From Oscillospiraceae bacterium (GTDB lineage: Bacteria > Bacillota > Clostridia > Oscillospirales > Oscillospiraceae): a DNA stretch of 64,000 nucleotides. Positions 33,889 to 42,687 of the stretch are shown in pieces. The DNA is taken from positions 1 to 64,000 of the forward strand of contig SVMH01000004.1 in NCBI GenBank assembly GCA_015067525.1, given 5' to 3'. The position numbers and the translations under genes were made by a program. Every line of letters starts with the position of its first letter. Position 1 is the first letter of the stretch. The notes beneath the pieces are model-generated. The model was not told the DNA's origin. It ran no database searches and worked only from the letters and a program-made list of their open reading frames with translations.

Positions 33889-35259
33889 ATGCAGCAAAAC
33901 GACAAAACCTACCTTTTTGAACAGGCCCCCATCCCCAAGGCGGTGATGACGCTGGCCATCCCGGGCGTGCTGAGCTCGCTGGTGATGGTGCTCTATAATC
34001 TGGCTGACACCTTCTTTGTCAGCATGCTGGACAGCGCTGTGCAGAACTCCGCCGTGACGCTGGCGGCGCCGGTAATGCTGGCCTTTAACGCTGTCAACAA
34101 CCTCTTCGGTGTGGGCTCGTCCAGTATGATGAGCCGCGCTCTGGGCCGCAAGGATATGGATACGGTGCGCCGCGCCTCCGCCTTCGGCTTTTACTGCGCG
34201 CTGGGCAGCGGAGTTCTCTTTTCCCTGCTGGTGATCCTCTTCTTCCGTCCCCTGTTGGGCCTTTTGGGCGCTGACAGCGTGACCTATGATGCCACCGCCG
34301 ACTATATGCTCTGGACGGTGTGTCTGGGCGCGGTGCCCTCCATCCTCAATGTGGTGATGGCTTACCTCTTCCGCGCCGAGGGCGCCGCCCTCCACGCCAG
34401 CATCGGCACCATGTCCGGCTGTATCCTCAACATCATCCTCGACCCCATCTTCATCCTGCCCTGGGGCCTCGACATGGGCGCTGCCGGTGCCGGCTGCGCC
34501 ACCTTCGTAGCCAACTGCGTGGCCTGCACCTATTTCCTGGTGCTTCTGGCGGTGCGGCGGGGCAAGACGGCGGTCTGCGTCAACCCGCACTGGTTCTCCT
34601 TCCGCCGCGACATCGTCCGCGGTGTGTGCGGCGTGGGCGTGCCGGCCTCCATCCAGAATCTTTTGAACGTGGTGGGCATGACGGTGCTCAATAACTTCAC
34701 CGCCGCCTATGAGGCCAGCGCTGTAGCTGCCATGGGCATCGGCCAGAAGATCGCCATGGTGCCCATGTATGCCGCCATGGGCGTGGGCCAGGCGGTGATG
34801 CCGCTGGTGGGCTACAACTTTGCAGCCGGCAACCCAAAGCGCATGAAGGGCGGCTTCGTGTTTGCCACCGAGGTGTCCCTGGCCTTTGAGATCGCGATCG
34901 TGGCAGTGTGCTGCCTGATCCCGGAGACCATTGTGGGCCTGTTCATTCAGGACGCCCAGATCCTGGCCTACGGCGGCCGGTTCCTGCGTGGCCTCATTCT
35001 GGCCCAGCCCTTTTTGTGCATGGACTTTCTGGCGGTGGGCGTGTTCCAGGCCTGCGGCATGGGCAAGCGCTCCCTCCTCTTTGCGGTGCTGCGCAAGGTA
35101 GCGCTGGAGATCCCGGCCCTTGTGATCCTCAACGCCCTCTTCCCTCTCTACGGTCTGGCCTATGCCCAGCTGTGCGCGGAAGTGGTGCTGGCTGCCGCGG
35201 CGGTGCTGATGCTGCGCCGCATTTTCCGCGATGCCGAGCGCTCTGCGGAGTTGCAGTAA
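33889..35259 (+). CDS. MATE-family multidrug/metabolite efflux transporter
   Basis: 456 residues with 12 predicted hydrophobic helices in two six-helix halves. Typical features are the start PIPKAVMTLAIPGVLSSLVMVLYNLADTFFV, the loop MSRALGRKD after helix 2, and the matching second-half PLVGYNFAAGNPKRMKGG. Sodium- or proton-coupled export is the family function; the substrate is unknown. AAAGGA precedes the ATG. Confidence 0.92.
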   Translation: MQQNDKTYLFEQAPIPKAVMTLAIPGVLSSLVMVLYNLADTFFVSMLDSAVQNSAVTLAAPVMLAFNAVNNLFGVGSSSMMSRALGRKDMDTVRRASAFGFYCALGSGVLFSLLVILFFRPLLGLLGADSVTYDATADYMLWTVCLGAVPSILNVVMAYLFRAEGAALHASIGTMSGCILNIILDPIFILPWGLDMGAAGAGCATFVANCVACTYFLVLLAVRRGKTAVCVNPHWFSFRRDIVRGVCGVGVPASIQNLLNVVGMTVLNNFTAAYEASAVAAMGIGQKIAMVPMYAAMGVGQAVMPLVGYNFAAGNPKRMKGGFVFATEVSLAFEIAIVAVCCLIPETIVGLFIQDAQILAYGGRFLRGLILAQPFLCMDFLAVGVFQACGMGKRSLLFAVLRKVALEIPALVILNALFPLYGLAYAQLCAEVVLAAAAVLMLRRIFRDAERSAELQ

Positions 35260-35282
35260 AATACGACAAAAAGTTGCAAAAT

Positions 35283-35315
35283 CCGCCTTCGGCAATTTGC
35301 CGGAGGCGGTGTTTT
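35283..35315 (+). terminator. intrinsic terminator after the MATE gene
   Basis: CCGCCT..CGGC / GCCG.AGGCGG stem with an AATTT loop, then GTGTTTTT. The remaining gap to 35593 holds DnaA-box-like sites (35365-35394) and the topoisomerase promoter. Confidence 0.72.
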
Positions 35316-35364
35316 TCCGGCGCTGCAGCGCACATTTTTGCCGGAATTTGTGTTGACATAATTT

Positions 35365-35394
35365 TGTGGAAAAGCCTGTGGAAAGTGTGCAAAA
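35365..35394. promoter_or_regulatory. cluster of DnaA-box-like sites upstream of the second topoisomerase operon
   Basis: TGTGGAAAA (35365-35373), TGTGGAAAG (35377-35385) and TGTGCAAAA (35386-35394) lie in the same orientation within 30 bp. The first and third differ from the complement of TTATNCACA by one base, the second by two. Confidence 0.45.
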
Positions 35395-35515
35395 CCCTGT
35401 GCTGACAAGGAAAAACGGCGGTTGCATGCCCGTTATTCATAACGGCTTGTCAACTACTGTTTTGCCGTATTTTGTTCCTGTCAAGACAGGGGAAAACAAG
35501 GCCTTGCGGTAATAC

Positions 35516-35544
35516 TTGCCAGAATGAGAAAAATACGATAAAAT
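35516..35544 (+). promoter_or_regulatory. sigma-A promoter of the parE-parC-like operon
   Basis: TTGCCA (35516-35521), 17 bp, TAAAAT (35539-35544). A second -10-like TATAAT overlaps just downstream. Confidence 0.55.
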
Positions 35545-35593
35545 ATAATAGTTATGGATTTGATTGCCGGTTTGCAGCCGGTCGGAGGAATAT

Positions 35594-37582
35594 ATGGCTA
35601 AGAAGAAAACGTACGATAACGACAGTATTTCCGCGCTGAAGGGCGCGGACCGCGTCCGCAAACGCCCGGGCGTCATCTTTGGCTCCGACGGACTGGAGGG
35701 CTGCGAACACGCCGTGTTCGAGATCCTCTCCAACTCCATCGACGAGGCCCGCGAGGGTCACGGCCGCCTCATCACCGTTACCCGCTTCAACGACCACAGC
35801 GTGCAGGTGGAGGATATGGGCCGCGGCTGCCCCGTGGACTGGAACGAGAAGGAGCAGCGCTATAACTGGGAGCTGGTGTATTGCGAGCTGTACGCCGGCG
35901 GCAAGTACAATAACGACTCCGGCGACAACTACGAATACTCGCTGGGTCTCAACGGTCTGGGCGCCTGCGCTACCCAGTATGCTTCCCGCTACATGGACGT
36001 CACCGTCTGGCGCGAGGGCAAGGAGTACAAGCTCCACTTTGAGCGCGGCTCCATCGTGGGCAAGCTGGAGGCGGTGGAGATGACCGCCAATAAGCGCCGC
36101 ACCGGTACCTGCACCCGCTGGCTTCCCGATCTGGAGGTTTTTACCGATATCGCCATCCCCGCCGACTACTACCGCGACGTGATGAAGCGTCAGGCAGTGG
36201 TCAACGCCGGCGTCACCTTCCGCTTCCGCAATCAGCTGGAAAACGGCAAGTTTGAAACCGAGGATTTCGTCTACGAAAACGGCATCGCCGACTATGTGGC
36301 AGAGCTGGCCGGCGAAGACGCTCTGACAGAGCCTGTGTTTTGGGATGCCGAGCGCCGCGGCCGCGACCGCGAGGACAAGCCTGAGTACAAGGTGAAGCTG
36401 AGCGTCAGCTGCTGCTTTTCCAACCGCGTCCATGTGACGGAGCACTATCACAACTCCAGCTTCCTCGAGCACGGCGGCAGCCCCGATAAGGCCACCCGCC
36501 TTGCCATGGTGGGCGCCATCGACAAATACCTGCGGGAGAACAACAAGTACCTCAAGGGCGAGGCCAAGATCACCTATCCCGACGTGGCCGACTGCCTGCT
36601 GCTGGTGTCCAACAACTTCTCCACCCAGACCAGCTACGAAAACCAGACCAAGAAGGCCATCACCAACAAGTTCATTCAGGAGGCCATGGCGGAGTTTTTG
36701 CGCAGCCGGCTGGAGATCTACTTCATCGAAAACCGCGAGGCCGCCGAGAAGATCGCCGCGCAGGTGCTCATCAACAAGCGCAGCCGTGAAACGGCGGAGC
36801 GCACCCGCATCAACCAGAAGAAAAAGCTGACCGAGAAGATCGACATTGCCAACCGCGTGCAGAAGTTTGTGGACTGCCGCACCAAGGACACGGACCGCCG
36901 CGAGATCTACATCGTGGAGGGTGACTCCGCACTGGGCGCGTGCAAGCAGTCCCGCGACGCCGAGTTCCAGGGTCTGATGCCGGTGCGCGGCAAGATCCTC
37001 AACTGCCTGAAGGCGGACTACCCCCGCATCTTCAAAAGTGAGATCATAACCGACCTCATGAAGGTGCTGGGCTGCGGCGTGGAGGTCAGCGGCAAGGCCG
37101 TGAAAGACCTCAACCAGTTTGATATCAACAATCTCCGGTGGAACAAGGTCATCATCTGCACCGACGGTGACGTGGACGGCTTCCAGATCCGCACGCTGAT
37201 CCTCACCATGCTCTACCGCCTCTGTCCCACCCTGATCCGCGAGGGCTACGTTTACATTGCCGAAACGCCCTTGTTCGAGATCAGCTACAAGGAAAAGACG
37301 TGGTTTGCCTACTCCGAGAAGGAGAAGGCGGATGTGCTGCGCGAGCTGGAGGGCAAAAAGGTGACCATTCAGCGCTCCAAGGGTCTTGGTGAGAACGACC
37401 CGGAGATGATGTGGCTGACCACCATGAACCCCGAGACCCGCCGCCTTGTCAAGGTGATGCCGGAGGATGCAGCGCGCACCGCCGAGGTCTTTGACCTGCT
37501 GCTGGGTGACAATCTGGCCGGGCGCAAGGACTATATCGCCGAGAACGGCTACAAGTATATGGACATGATCGACGTGAGCTAA
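35594..37582 (+). CDS. type IIA topoisomerase B subunit, topo IV-like (ParE-type)
   Basis: 662 residues with GHKL ATPase motifs (FEILSNSIDEA, EDMGRGCPVDW, YSLGLNGLGACATQYAS) and TOPRIM motifs (EGDSALGACKQSRDAEF and CTDGDVDGFQIRTL). These diverge from gyrB at 8392 ([18 protein letters not shown]), as in the second topoisomerase of many Clostridia, usually labelled topo IV or a second gyrase. It would pair with the next gene to decatenate daughter chromosomes. The start at 35594 follows GGAGGAA. Confidence 0.9.
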   Translation: MAKKKTYDNDSISALKGADRVRKRPGVIFGSDGLEGCEHAVFEILSNSIDEAREGHGRLITVTRFNDHSVQVEDMGRGCPVDWNEKEQRYNWELVYCELYAGGKYNNDSGDNYEYSLGLNGLGACATQYASRYMDVTVWREGKEYKLHFERGSIVGKLEAVEMTANKRRTGTCTRWLPDLEVFTDIAIPADYYRDVMKRQAVVNAGVTFRFRNQLENGKFETEDFVYENGIADYVAELAGEDALTEPVFWDAERRGRDREDKPEYKVKLSVSCCFSNRVHVTEHYHNSSFLEHGGSPDKATRLAMVGAIDKYLRENNKYLKGEAKITYPDVADCLLLVSNNFSTQTSYENQTKKAITNKFIQEAMAEFLRSRLEIYFIENREAAEKIAAQVLINKRSRETAERTRINQKKKLTEKIDIANRVQKFVDCRTKDTDRREIYIVEGDSALGACKQSRDAEFQGLMPVRGKILNCLKADYPRIFKSEIITDLMKVLGCGVEVSGKAVKDLNQFDINNLRWNKVIICTDGDVDGFQIRTLILTMLYRLCPTLIREGYVYIAETPLFEISYKEKTWFAYSEKEKADVLRELEGKKVTIQRSKGLGENDPEMMWLTTMNPETRRLVKVMPEDAARTAEVFDLLLGDNLAGRKDYIAENGYKYMDMIDVS

Positions 37583-37597
37583 AGGAGGTGTGCAGAC

Positions 37598-39838
37598 TTG
37601 GCTAAGAAAAAAGTAACCGAACAGCCGGTACGGCGCACCGACAATCCCAACGTTATGGGTCTGCGGGGCGTGGTGCTGGACCAGCCCATCACCGAGACGC
37701 TGGACAGCAACTACATGCCCTATGCCATGAGCGTCATCGTCTCCCGCGCCATTCCGGAGATCGACGGCTTCAAGCCCTCCCATCGCAAGCTTCTGTATAC
37801 CATGTACAAGATGGGTCTGCTGACCGGCGGCCGCACCAAGAGCGCCAATATCGTGGGCCAGACCATGCGTCTCAATCCCCACGGTGACGCCGCCATCTAT
37901 GAGACCATGGTGCGCCTTGCCAAGGGCAACGAGTCTTTGCTGCACCCCTTTGTGGACAGCAAGGGCAACTTCGGTAAGGTCTACTCCCGCGACATGGCCT
38001 ACGCCGCCAGCCGCTATACGGAGGCAAAGCTCTCCCCCATCTGCGCAGAGCTGTTCCGCGATCTGGACTGTGACGCGGTGGACTTCGTGGACAACTACGA
38101 TAACACCATGAAAGAGCCGTCCCTCCTGCCCACCACCTTCCCCAACGTGCTGGTGTCCTCCAATCAGGGCATCGCCGTGGGTATGGCCAGCAGCATCTGC
38201 GGCTTCAATCTGGGCGAGGTGTGCGACACCACCATTGCCTATCTGAAAAACCCCGACCATGACATCGCCACCACCCTGCTGGCGCCCGACTTCCCCACCG
38301 GCGGACAGTTGATCTGCGAGCCGGAGGAGCTGCGCCGCGTCTATGAGACGGGCCGCGGCGGCATCCGCCTGCGCAGCAAATGGCGCTACGACAAGAAGGA
38401 AAATGTCATCGAGATCTACGAGATCCCTTACTCCACCTCCATCGAGGCCATTCTGGACAAGGTGTCCGAGCTGATGAAGGCCGGCAAGATCAAGGAGATC
38501 AACGACATGCGCGACGAGACCGATCTGGGCGGTTTGAAGCTGGCCATCGACCTCAAGCGCGGCACCGACCCGGACAAGCTGATGCAGAAGCTCTTTAAGA
38601 TGACGCCTCTGCAGGACACCGTCAGCTGCAATTTCAATATCCTCATCGCCGGCATGCCCCGCGTCATGGGTGTGGGCGAGATTCTGGAGGAGTGGACGGC
38701 GTGGCGCACCGAGTCTGTCCGCCGCCGCGTGTACTTCGTCCTCAATAAGAAGAAGGAAAAGCTGCATCTGCTGCTGGGCCTGAAGCGCATTTTGCTGGAT
38801 ATCGACAAGGCCATCTCCATCATCCGCAACACGGAAGAGGAAGCGGAGGTCATCCCCAACCTGATGATCGGCTTTGGTATCGATCAGGTGCAGGCCGAGT
38901 ATGTGGCTGAGATCAAGCTGCGCAACATCAACAAGGAGTATATCCTCAAGCGCGTGGCGGAGACCGAAGCCCTGCAGGATGAGATCGCCGATCTGGAGGA
39001 TACCCTGCGCCAGAGCCGCCGCATCCGCAAGATCATCATCGACGAGCTGACGGCCGTGCGCAAGAAGTACGCCCAGCCCCGCAAGACCGATATTATTTAC
39101 GACCACGAGGTGGAAGAATACGACGAGGAAGAGGTTGTGGAGGAAACCCCTGTCCACATCTTCCTGTCCCGCGAGGGCTACTTCAAGAAGATCACGCCCC
39201 AGTCTCTGCGCATGTCCGGCGAGCAGAAGTTCAAGGAGGGCGACAGCCTGCGCGTGACGGTGGAGACCACCACGGCGGCTGAGCTCATGTTCTTTACCGA
39301 CCAGTGCCAGGTCTACAAGACGCGGGTGGGCGAATTTGCCGACTCCAAGGCGTCCTTGCTGGGCGACTATCTGCCGGCCAAGCTGGGTATGGATCCCGGC
39401 GAGAATGTGATCGCCATGGTGCTGCCCGGGGACTACAGCGGCCATCTGCTGTTCTTCTTTGAAAACGGCAAGGCGGCCCGCGTGGAGCTGAAGGCCTACG
39501 CCACCACCTCCAACCGCCGCAAGCTCACCGGCGCCTACAGCGACAAGAGCCCGCTGGTGGCACTGCGCGTGGTGCAGCAGGAAGAGGAGCTGGCGCTCTA
39601 TTCCACAGAGCCCCGTGCGCTGATCTTCAACACCGCGCTTCTGGCTCCCAAGGCGACCCGCGCCACCCAGGGCGTGGCGGTGATGACGCTCAAGCCCAAG
39701 TACCATCTTGAGCGCGTGGCCGCGGTGGGCGAGACCGGCATCGTCAACTTCTCCCGTTACCGTGTGCGCAGCGTTCCGGCTGCCGGCGCGCTTTTGAAGA
39801 CGGAGGACAGCGACGAAAAGCAGCTGGAGCTCCTTTAA
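37598..39838 (+). CDS. type IIA topoisomerase A subunit, topo IV-like (ParC-type)
   Basis: 746 residues. The breakage-reunion domain has the catalytic Tyr140 in ASRYTEAKLS and the region LNPHGDAAIYE with Ala98 at the classic quinolone Ser position. The C-terminal domain (about 500-746) is short and lacks the QRRGGKG GyrA box, which argues for decatenase rather than supercoiling activity. It starts with TTG at 37598 behind a strong AAAGGAGGTG, 15 nt after the B subunit. Confidence 0.9.
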   Translation: MAKKKVTEQPVRRTDNPNVMGLRGVVLDQPITETLDSNYMPYAMSVIVSRAIPEIDGFKPSHRKLLYTMYKMGLLTGGRTKSANIVGQTMRLNPHGDAAIYETMVRLAKGNESLLHPFVDSKGNFGKVYSRDMAYAASRYTEAKLSPICAELFRDLDCDAVDFVDNYDNTMKEPSLLPTTFPNVLVSSNQGIAVGMASSICGFNLGEVCDTTIAYLKNPDHDIATTLLAPDFPTGGQLICEPEELRRVYETGRGGIRLRSKWRYDKKENVIEIYEIPYSTSIEAILDKVSELMKAGKIKEINDMRDETDLGGLKLAIDLKRGTDPDKLMQKLFKMTPLQDTVSCNFNILIAGMPRVMGVGEILEEWTAWRTESVRRRVYFVLNKKKEKLHLLLGLKRILLDIDKAISIIRNTEEEAEVIPNLMIGFGIDQVQAEYVAEIKLRNINKEYILKRVAETEALQDEIADLEDTLRQSRRIRKIIIDELTAVRKKYAQPRKTDIIYDHEVEEYDEEEVVEETPVHIFLSREGYFKKITPQSLRMSGEQKFKEGDSLRVTVETTTAAELMFFTDQCQVYKTRVGEFADSKASLLGDYLPAKLGMDPGENVIAMVLPGDYSGHLLFFFENGKAARVELKAYATTSNRRKLTGAYSDKSPLVALRVVQQEEELALYSTEPRALIFNTALLAPKATRATQGVAVMTLKPKYHLERVAAVGETGIVNFSRYRVRSVPAAGALLKTEDSDEKQLELL

Positions 39839-39875
39839 TCCTGCGTAATTTCCAAAATAAGAGGGTTAAATATCC

Positions 39876-40733
39876 ATGAAACGCAACATTTTTTGGCAAT
39901 ATGCACTGATCACGGTGGCCTGCGTCTTCTATGCCTTCGGCTTTGACTGGTGCTACGATGCCAACCATATCAGCGTGGGCGGATTTACCGGCATCGCTCA
40001 GATCATCAACTATTTTCTGCCCTGGGCCCCCGTGGGTACGGTGGCGTGGCTTTTGAATGTGCCGCTGTTCATCATCGGTTGGAAGCTGATCGGCAAGCGG
40101 CTGTTCTTTGCCTCCCTTTACGGTATGACCATCACCTCGGTGTGCATCGACCTCTTCGCCGCCCTCCATGAGTTTCAGCCCATGGATCCCATTCTGGCGG
40201 CGCTGTACGGTGGTGTCATCGCCGGTGTGGCAGCCGGCGTGATGATGCGTCAGGACGCCAATACCGGCGGCACGGAGATGGCGGCCCGCATCATGAAGCT
40301 GAAGTTTGAAGGCGCCTCCATCGGCACGCTGATGCTGTCGGTGGATCTGGTGGTCACGGTGGCCTACGCTTTGATCTTCCGGGACTTCACCCGCGCTCTC
40401 TACGGTCTGGTGGGCCTCTATGTATCGTCTCTTGCCATGGACCGCGTGGTGTACGGCGCCAACGCCTCCAAGGTGGCCTACATTATATCCAACCATCAAG
40501 AGGCCATTACCGCGGAGCTTTTGAAGCTGGAGCGCGGTGTGACGCTGATGGAGGGCAAGGGCGCCTACAGCGGCGAGAGTAAGCAGGTGATCCTGTGTGC
40601 CTTTTCCCGCGTCCACTTTGTGACCATCAAGCGTCTGGTGCGCCAGATCGACCCCGACGCTTTCATCATCGTCTGTGATGCCCATGAGATCCTGGGCGAA
40701 GGCTTTTTGAGCAATACGTCCGGCACGCTGTAA
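39876..40733 (+). CDS. YitT-family membrane protein (DUF161/DUF2179)
   Basis: 285 residues. The N-terminal membrane domain has about five helices with the family hallmark NHISVGGFTGIAQI (about 28-41) and NTGGTEMAARI. The C-terminal about 80 residues are the soluble DUF2179 domain (HFVTIKRLVRQIDPDAFIIVCDAHEILGEGF). The function is unknown; membership of transport families has been suggested. It follows the ParC-type gene by 37 nt with no terminator, so it may be co-transcribed. Confidence 0.88.
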   Translation: MKRNIFWQYALITVACVFYAFGFDWCYDANHISVGGFTGIAQIINYFLPWAPVGTVAWLLNVPLFIIGWKLIGKRLFFASLYGMTITSVCIDLFAALHEFQPMDPILAALYGGVIAGVAAGVMMRQDANTGGTEMAARIMKLKFEGASIGTLMLSVDLVVTVAYALIFRDFTRALYGLVGLYVSSLAMDRVVYGANASKVAYIISNHQEAITAELLKLERGVTLMEGKGAYSGESKQVILCAFSRVHFVTIKRLVRQIDPDAFIIVCDAHEILGEGFLSNTSGTL

Positions 40734-40753
40734 GCCGGAGAAAGGAGCGCAGC

Positions 40754-41392
40754 ATGAAAAAGATCATATTGTCGGCCCTGCTGGCGGCGGCGGTGCTGCT
40801 GAGCGGCTGCAGCTCCTTCCTCTATCGGGAGTACAGCGTGGTGGAGCCCCATTCGTCGGACTACTATGAAAATGAGGATGTCCTGCGGGCGGAGAGCTAT
40901 CAGGACGTGGTCAACGGTCTGCTGATCCTGGTGGGCCAGCAGGCCAAGGAAGGTACCGTCTGGCTGTATCCGGACAATGCGGATACCGACGTGGCGGCGC
41001 TGGCCGAGCAGGCTTGCCGCGAGGTGCAGCAGGAAACGCCGCTGGGCGCCTACGCCGTGGACTACCTGACCTACACCATCGACTCCACGCCGCGCAACTA
41101 TGTGGAGATCGACCTGACCATCGGCTACCGCCGCACGGCCGAGCAGATGGATGCCATTGTCCACACCACCAGCATTTCCGCGCTGGCCGACTTGCTGACG
41201 GCGGCGGCGGACAGAGGCGTGTCGGAGCTGACGGTGCAGCTGTCCTATTTTGACAACCAGCAGCAGGAGGTGCGCAGCATCGTTTCGGCGGTGCAGGCCA
41301 ATCAGGCCGGCGCATCCCGCGATCCGTGGCAGGTCAACTTCTATCCCGAGGGCGGCGACGTGGGGATCGTGGAAATTATTTTGAAAAAATAA
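40754..41392 (+). CDS. putative lipoprotein of unknown function
   Basis: 212 residues. A signal peptide (KKIILSALLAAAVLLSGC) ends in the lipobox LSGC with the lipidated Cys at residue 19, so it is probably anchored outside the cell membrane. The remainder is a mixed soluble domain with no recognised family (it may pack as two similar halves, but this is not clear). AAAGGAG precedes the ATG; it follows the YitT gene by 20 nt. Confidence 0.8.
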   Translation: MKKIILSALLAAAVLLSGCSSFLYREYSVVEPHSSDYYENEDVLRAESYQDVVNGLLILVGQQAKEGTVWLYPDNADTDVAALAEQACREVQQETPLGAYAVDYLTYTIDSTPRNYVEIDLTIGYRRTAEQMDAIVHTTSISALADLLTAAADRGVSELTVQLSYFDNQQQEVRSIVSAVQANQAGASRDPWQVNFYPEGGDVGIVEIILKK

Positions 41393-41403
41393 GAAATACA
41401 GGG

Positions 41404-41432
41404 TTGACAAACGACAAATTATGCCGTATAAT
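41404..41432 (+). promoter_or_regulatory. consensus promoter of tRNA-Gly
   Basis: Perfect TTGACA (41404-41409), 17 bp, perfect TATAAT (41427-41432), 12 bp before the mature tRNA. Confidence 0.9.
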
Positions 41433-41444
41433 CAATCCTGTTCT

Positions 41445-41520
41445 GCGGGCGTAGCTCATCTGGTAGAGCGCGACCTTGCCAAGGTCGAGGTAGCGAGTTC
41501 GAGCCTCGTCGCCCGCTCCA
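41445..41520 (+). tRNA. tRNA-Gly (GCC)
   Basis: 76 nt including the encoded CCA. Acceptor stem GCGGGCG/CGCCCGC, anticodon loop TTGCCAA within CGACC/GGTCG, T-loop GTTCGAGCC. Confidence 0.97.
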
Positions 41521-41523
41521 CAA

Positions 41524-41555
41524 ATGCTCTTTCACAACTGTGAAAGAGCATTTTA
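41524..41555 (+). terminator. terminator after tRNA-Gly
   Basis: A 12-bp stem ATGCTCTTTCAC and its complement with an AACT loop, then TTTT. Confidence 0.88.
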
Positions 41556-41585
41556 CTTGCCCGAAAGGGCAAAACTGCATCTTCC

Positions 41586-41767
41586 GTGAGGGAGTAGCGA
41601 GCGTCCCGAAGGGACGTGGCAAGTCAACATACTGGCCTGCGGGCCTGGCTTGCCTTCAATCGCGAGACTCACATGTATCCCCGCCCGGCGGCACGTACAT
41701 GGAGTCTTTGTATGCAAAAGAGAGAGACCTGTGTACCGCCGTGCGCGGTGCGCAGGTCTTTTCATTT
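41586..41767 (+). promoter_or_regulatory. yybP-ykoY manganese riboswitch with terminator, upstream of mntP
   Basis: Aptamer hallmarks are GAGGGAGTAGCG, the CCCGAAGGG hairpin, AGTCAACATACTGGCC, a GC-rich hairpin and GCGAGACTCACATGTATCC. The downstream platform has a GACTC/GAGTC alternative stem and a terminator-like AGACCTG...CAGGTCTTTT hairpin (about 41726-41762). This class senses Mn2+ and commonly controls mntP. Confidence 0.88.
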
Positions 41768-41783
41768 GCAAAGGAGCGTCGGT

Positions 41784-42365
41784 ATGTGGAATTTTGTCTT
41801 CTTCTTTAACAGCATCCTGCTGGGCGTGGGCCTTGCCATGGACGCCTTTTCCGTGTCGCTGGCCAACGGCCTGCATGAGCCGAAAATGGTGCGGCGGAAG
41901 ATGTGCGCCGTGGCCGGCGTGTTTGCCGTGTTTCAGGCGCTGATGCCGCTGCTGGGCTGGCTGTGCGTGCACACCATCGTGCAGCACTTCCGCGCTTTTG
42001 AGAAGTTCATTCCGTGGATCGCGCTGGCGCTGCTGTGCTGGATCGGCGGTAAGATGCTGCTGGAAGGATTGCGGGGCGAGGAGTCTCCGGAGGAGAACGG
42101 CGGTGTGGGCATCGCGGCGCTGCTGGTGCAGGGTGTTGCCACCTCCATCGACGCGCTGAGCGTGGGCTTCACCATTGCTGAGTATGACGCCCTCATGGCG
42201 CTGGTGTGCGCGCTGATCATCGCGGCCGTCACCTTCGTGATCTGTCTGGGCGGCCTCGCCATCGGCAAGAAGTTCGGCACCCGCCTTGCAGGTAAGGCCG
42301 GCATCATGGGCGGCGTGATCCTGATCTTTATCGGTCTGGAGATCTTCATTTCCAGCTGGTTCTGA
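41784..42365 (+). CDS. mntP: Putative manganese efflux pump MntP
   Basis: 193 residues and six predicted helices. The two duplicated halves carry the conserved acidic motifs GLAMDAFSVSLANG (about 14-27) and ATSIDALSVGF (about 121-131). It exports Mn2+ across the cytoplasmic membrane. The ATG at 41784 follows AAAGGAG; longer frames would translate the riboswitch. Riboswitch control supports the assignment. Confidence 0.94.
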   Translation: MWNFVFFFNSILLGVGLAMDAFSVSLANGLHEPKMVRRKMCAVAGVFAVFQALMPLLGWLCVHTIVQHFRAFEKFIPWIALALLCWIGGKMLLEGLRGEESPEENGGVGIAALLVQGVATSIDALSVGFTIAEYDALMALVCALIIAAVTFVICLGGLAIGKKFGTRLAGKAGIMGGVILIFIGLEIFISSWF

Positions 42366-42367
42366 AC

Positions 42368-42404
42368 AAAAAAGCGCACAGGCAGTAAGCCTGTGCGCTT
42401 TTTT
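42368..42404. terminator. bidirectional terminator between mntP and the sigma-like gene
   Basis: A 16-bp stem AAAAAAGCGCACAGGC and its complement around AGTAA. Confidence 0.92.
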
Positions 42405-42408
42405 GCCG

Positions 42409-42687
42409 CTACACCGCATACAGCAGAACACGCCGCAGCCGGTTGGTAGCCCGCTGCAGCGTGCGGCACACGGTGGAGGGATTCACCTGCAGCTCGCGGG
42501 CGATCTGTACTTCGCTCATGTTCCGGTAAAAGTACATCTCCACCACCTGCCGCTGCCGCTCGGTCAGCTCCTGCTCCATAGCCCGGGGCAGATGCTCCAG
42601 CAGCCGCTGCAGCTGTTCGCGGTTGCTTTCGCCGTGCTCCGTGCGCCAGCGGCGCAGGTCGATGCTGTCAGAGCTGATAATACGCAT
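42409..42687 (-). CDS. sigma-70 region 4-like HTH protein
   Basis: 92 residues. The C-terminal half is a region-4/LuxR-like helix-turn-helix: ELTERQRQVVEMYFYRNMSEVQIARELQVNPSTVCRTLQRATNRLRR. There is no region 2, so it is not a complete sigma factor; it may act as a DNA-binding accessory protein or an anti-sigma-like partner. The start at 42687 was chosen because AGGGGAG lies 9 nt upstream; an ATG at 42708 is possible. It overlaps the end of the 77-residue gene by 20 nt, so the two are coupled. Such proteins occur in prophages, but no phage genes are near. Confidence 0.75.
   Translation of the reverse strand: MRIISSDSIDLRRWRTEHGESNREQLQRLLEHLPRAMEQELTERQRQVVEMYFYRNMSEVQIARELQVNPSTVCRTLQRATNRLRRVLLYAV

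Noticed and set aside
35552..39706. A 1384-codon open frame antisense to the topo IV-like genes
   Set aside because: Shadow frame over two well-supported genes.
41521..41783. A protein-coding extension of mntP into its leader
   Set aside because: The sequence is a yybP-ykoY riboswitch and the downstream start has a proper ribosome-binding site.
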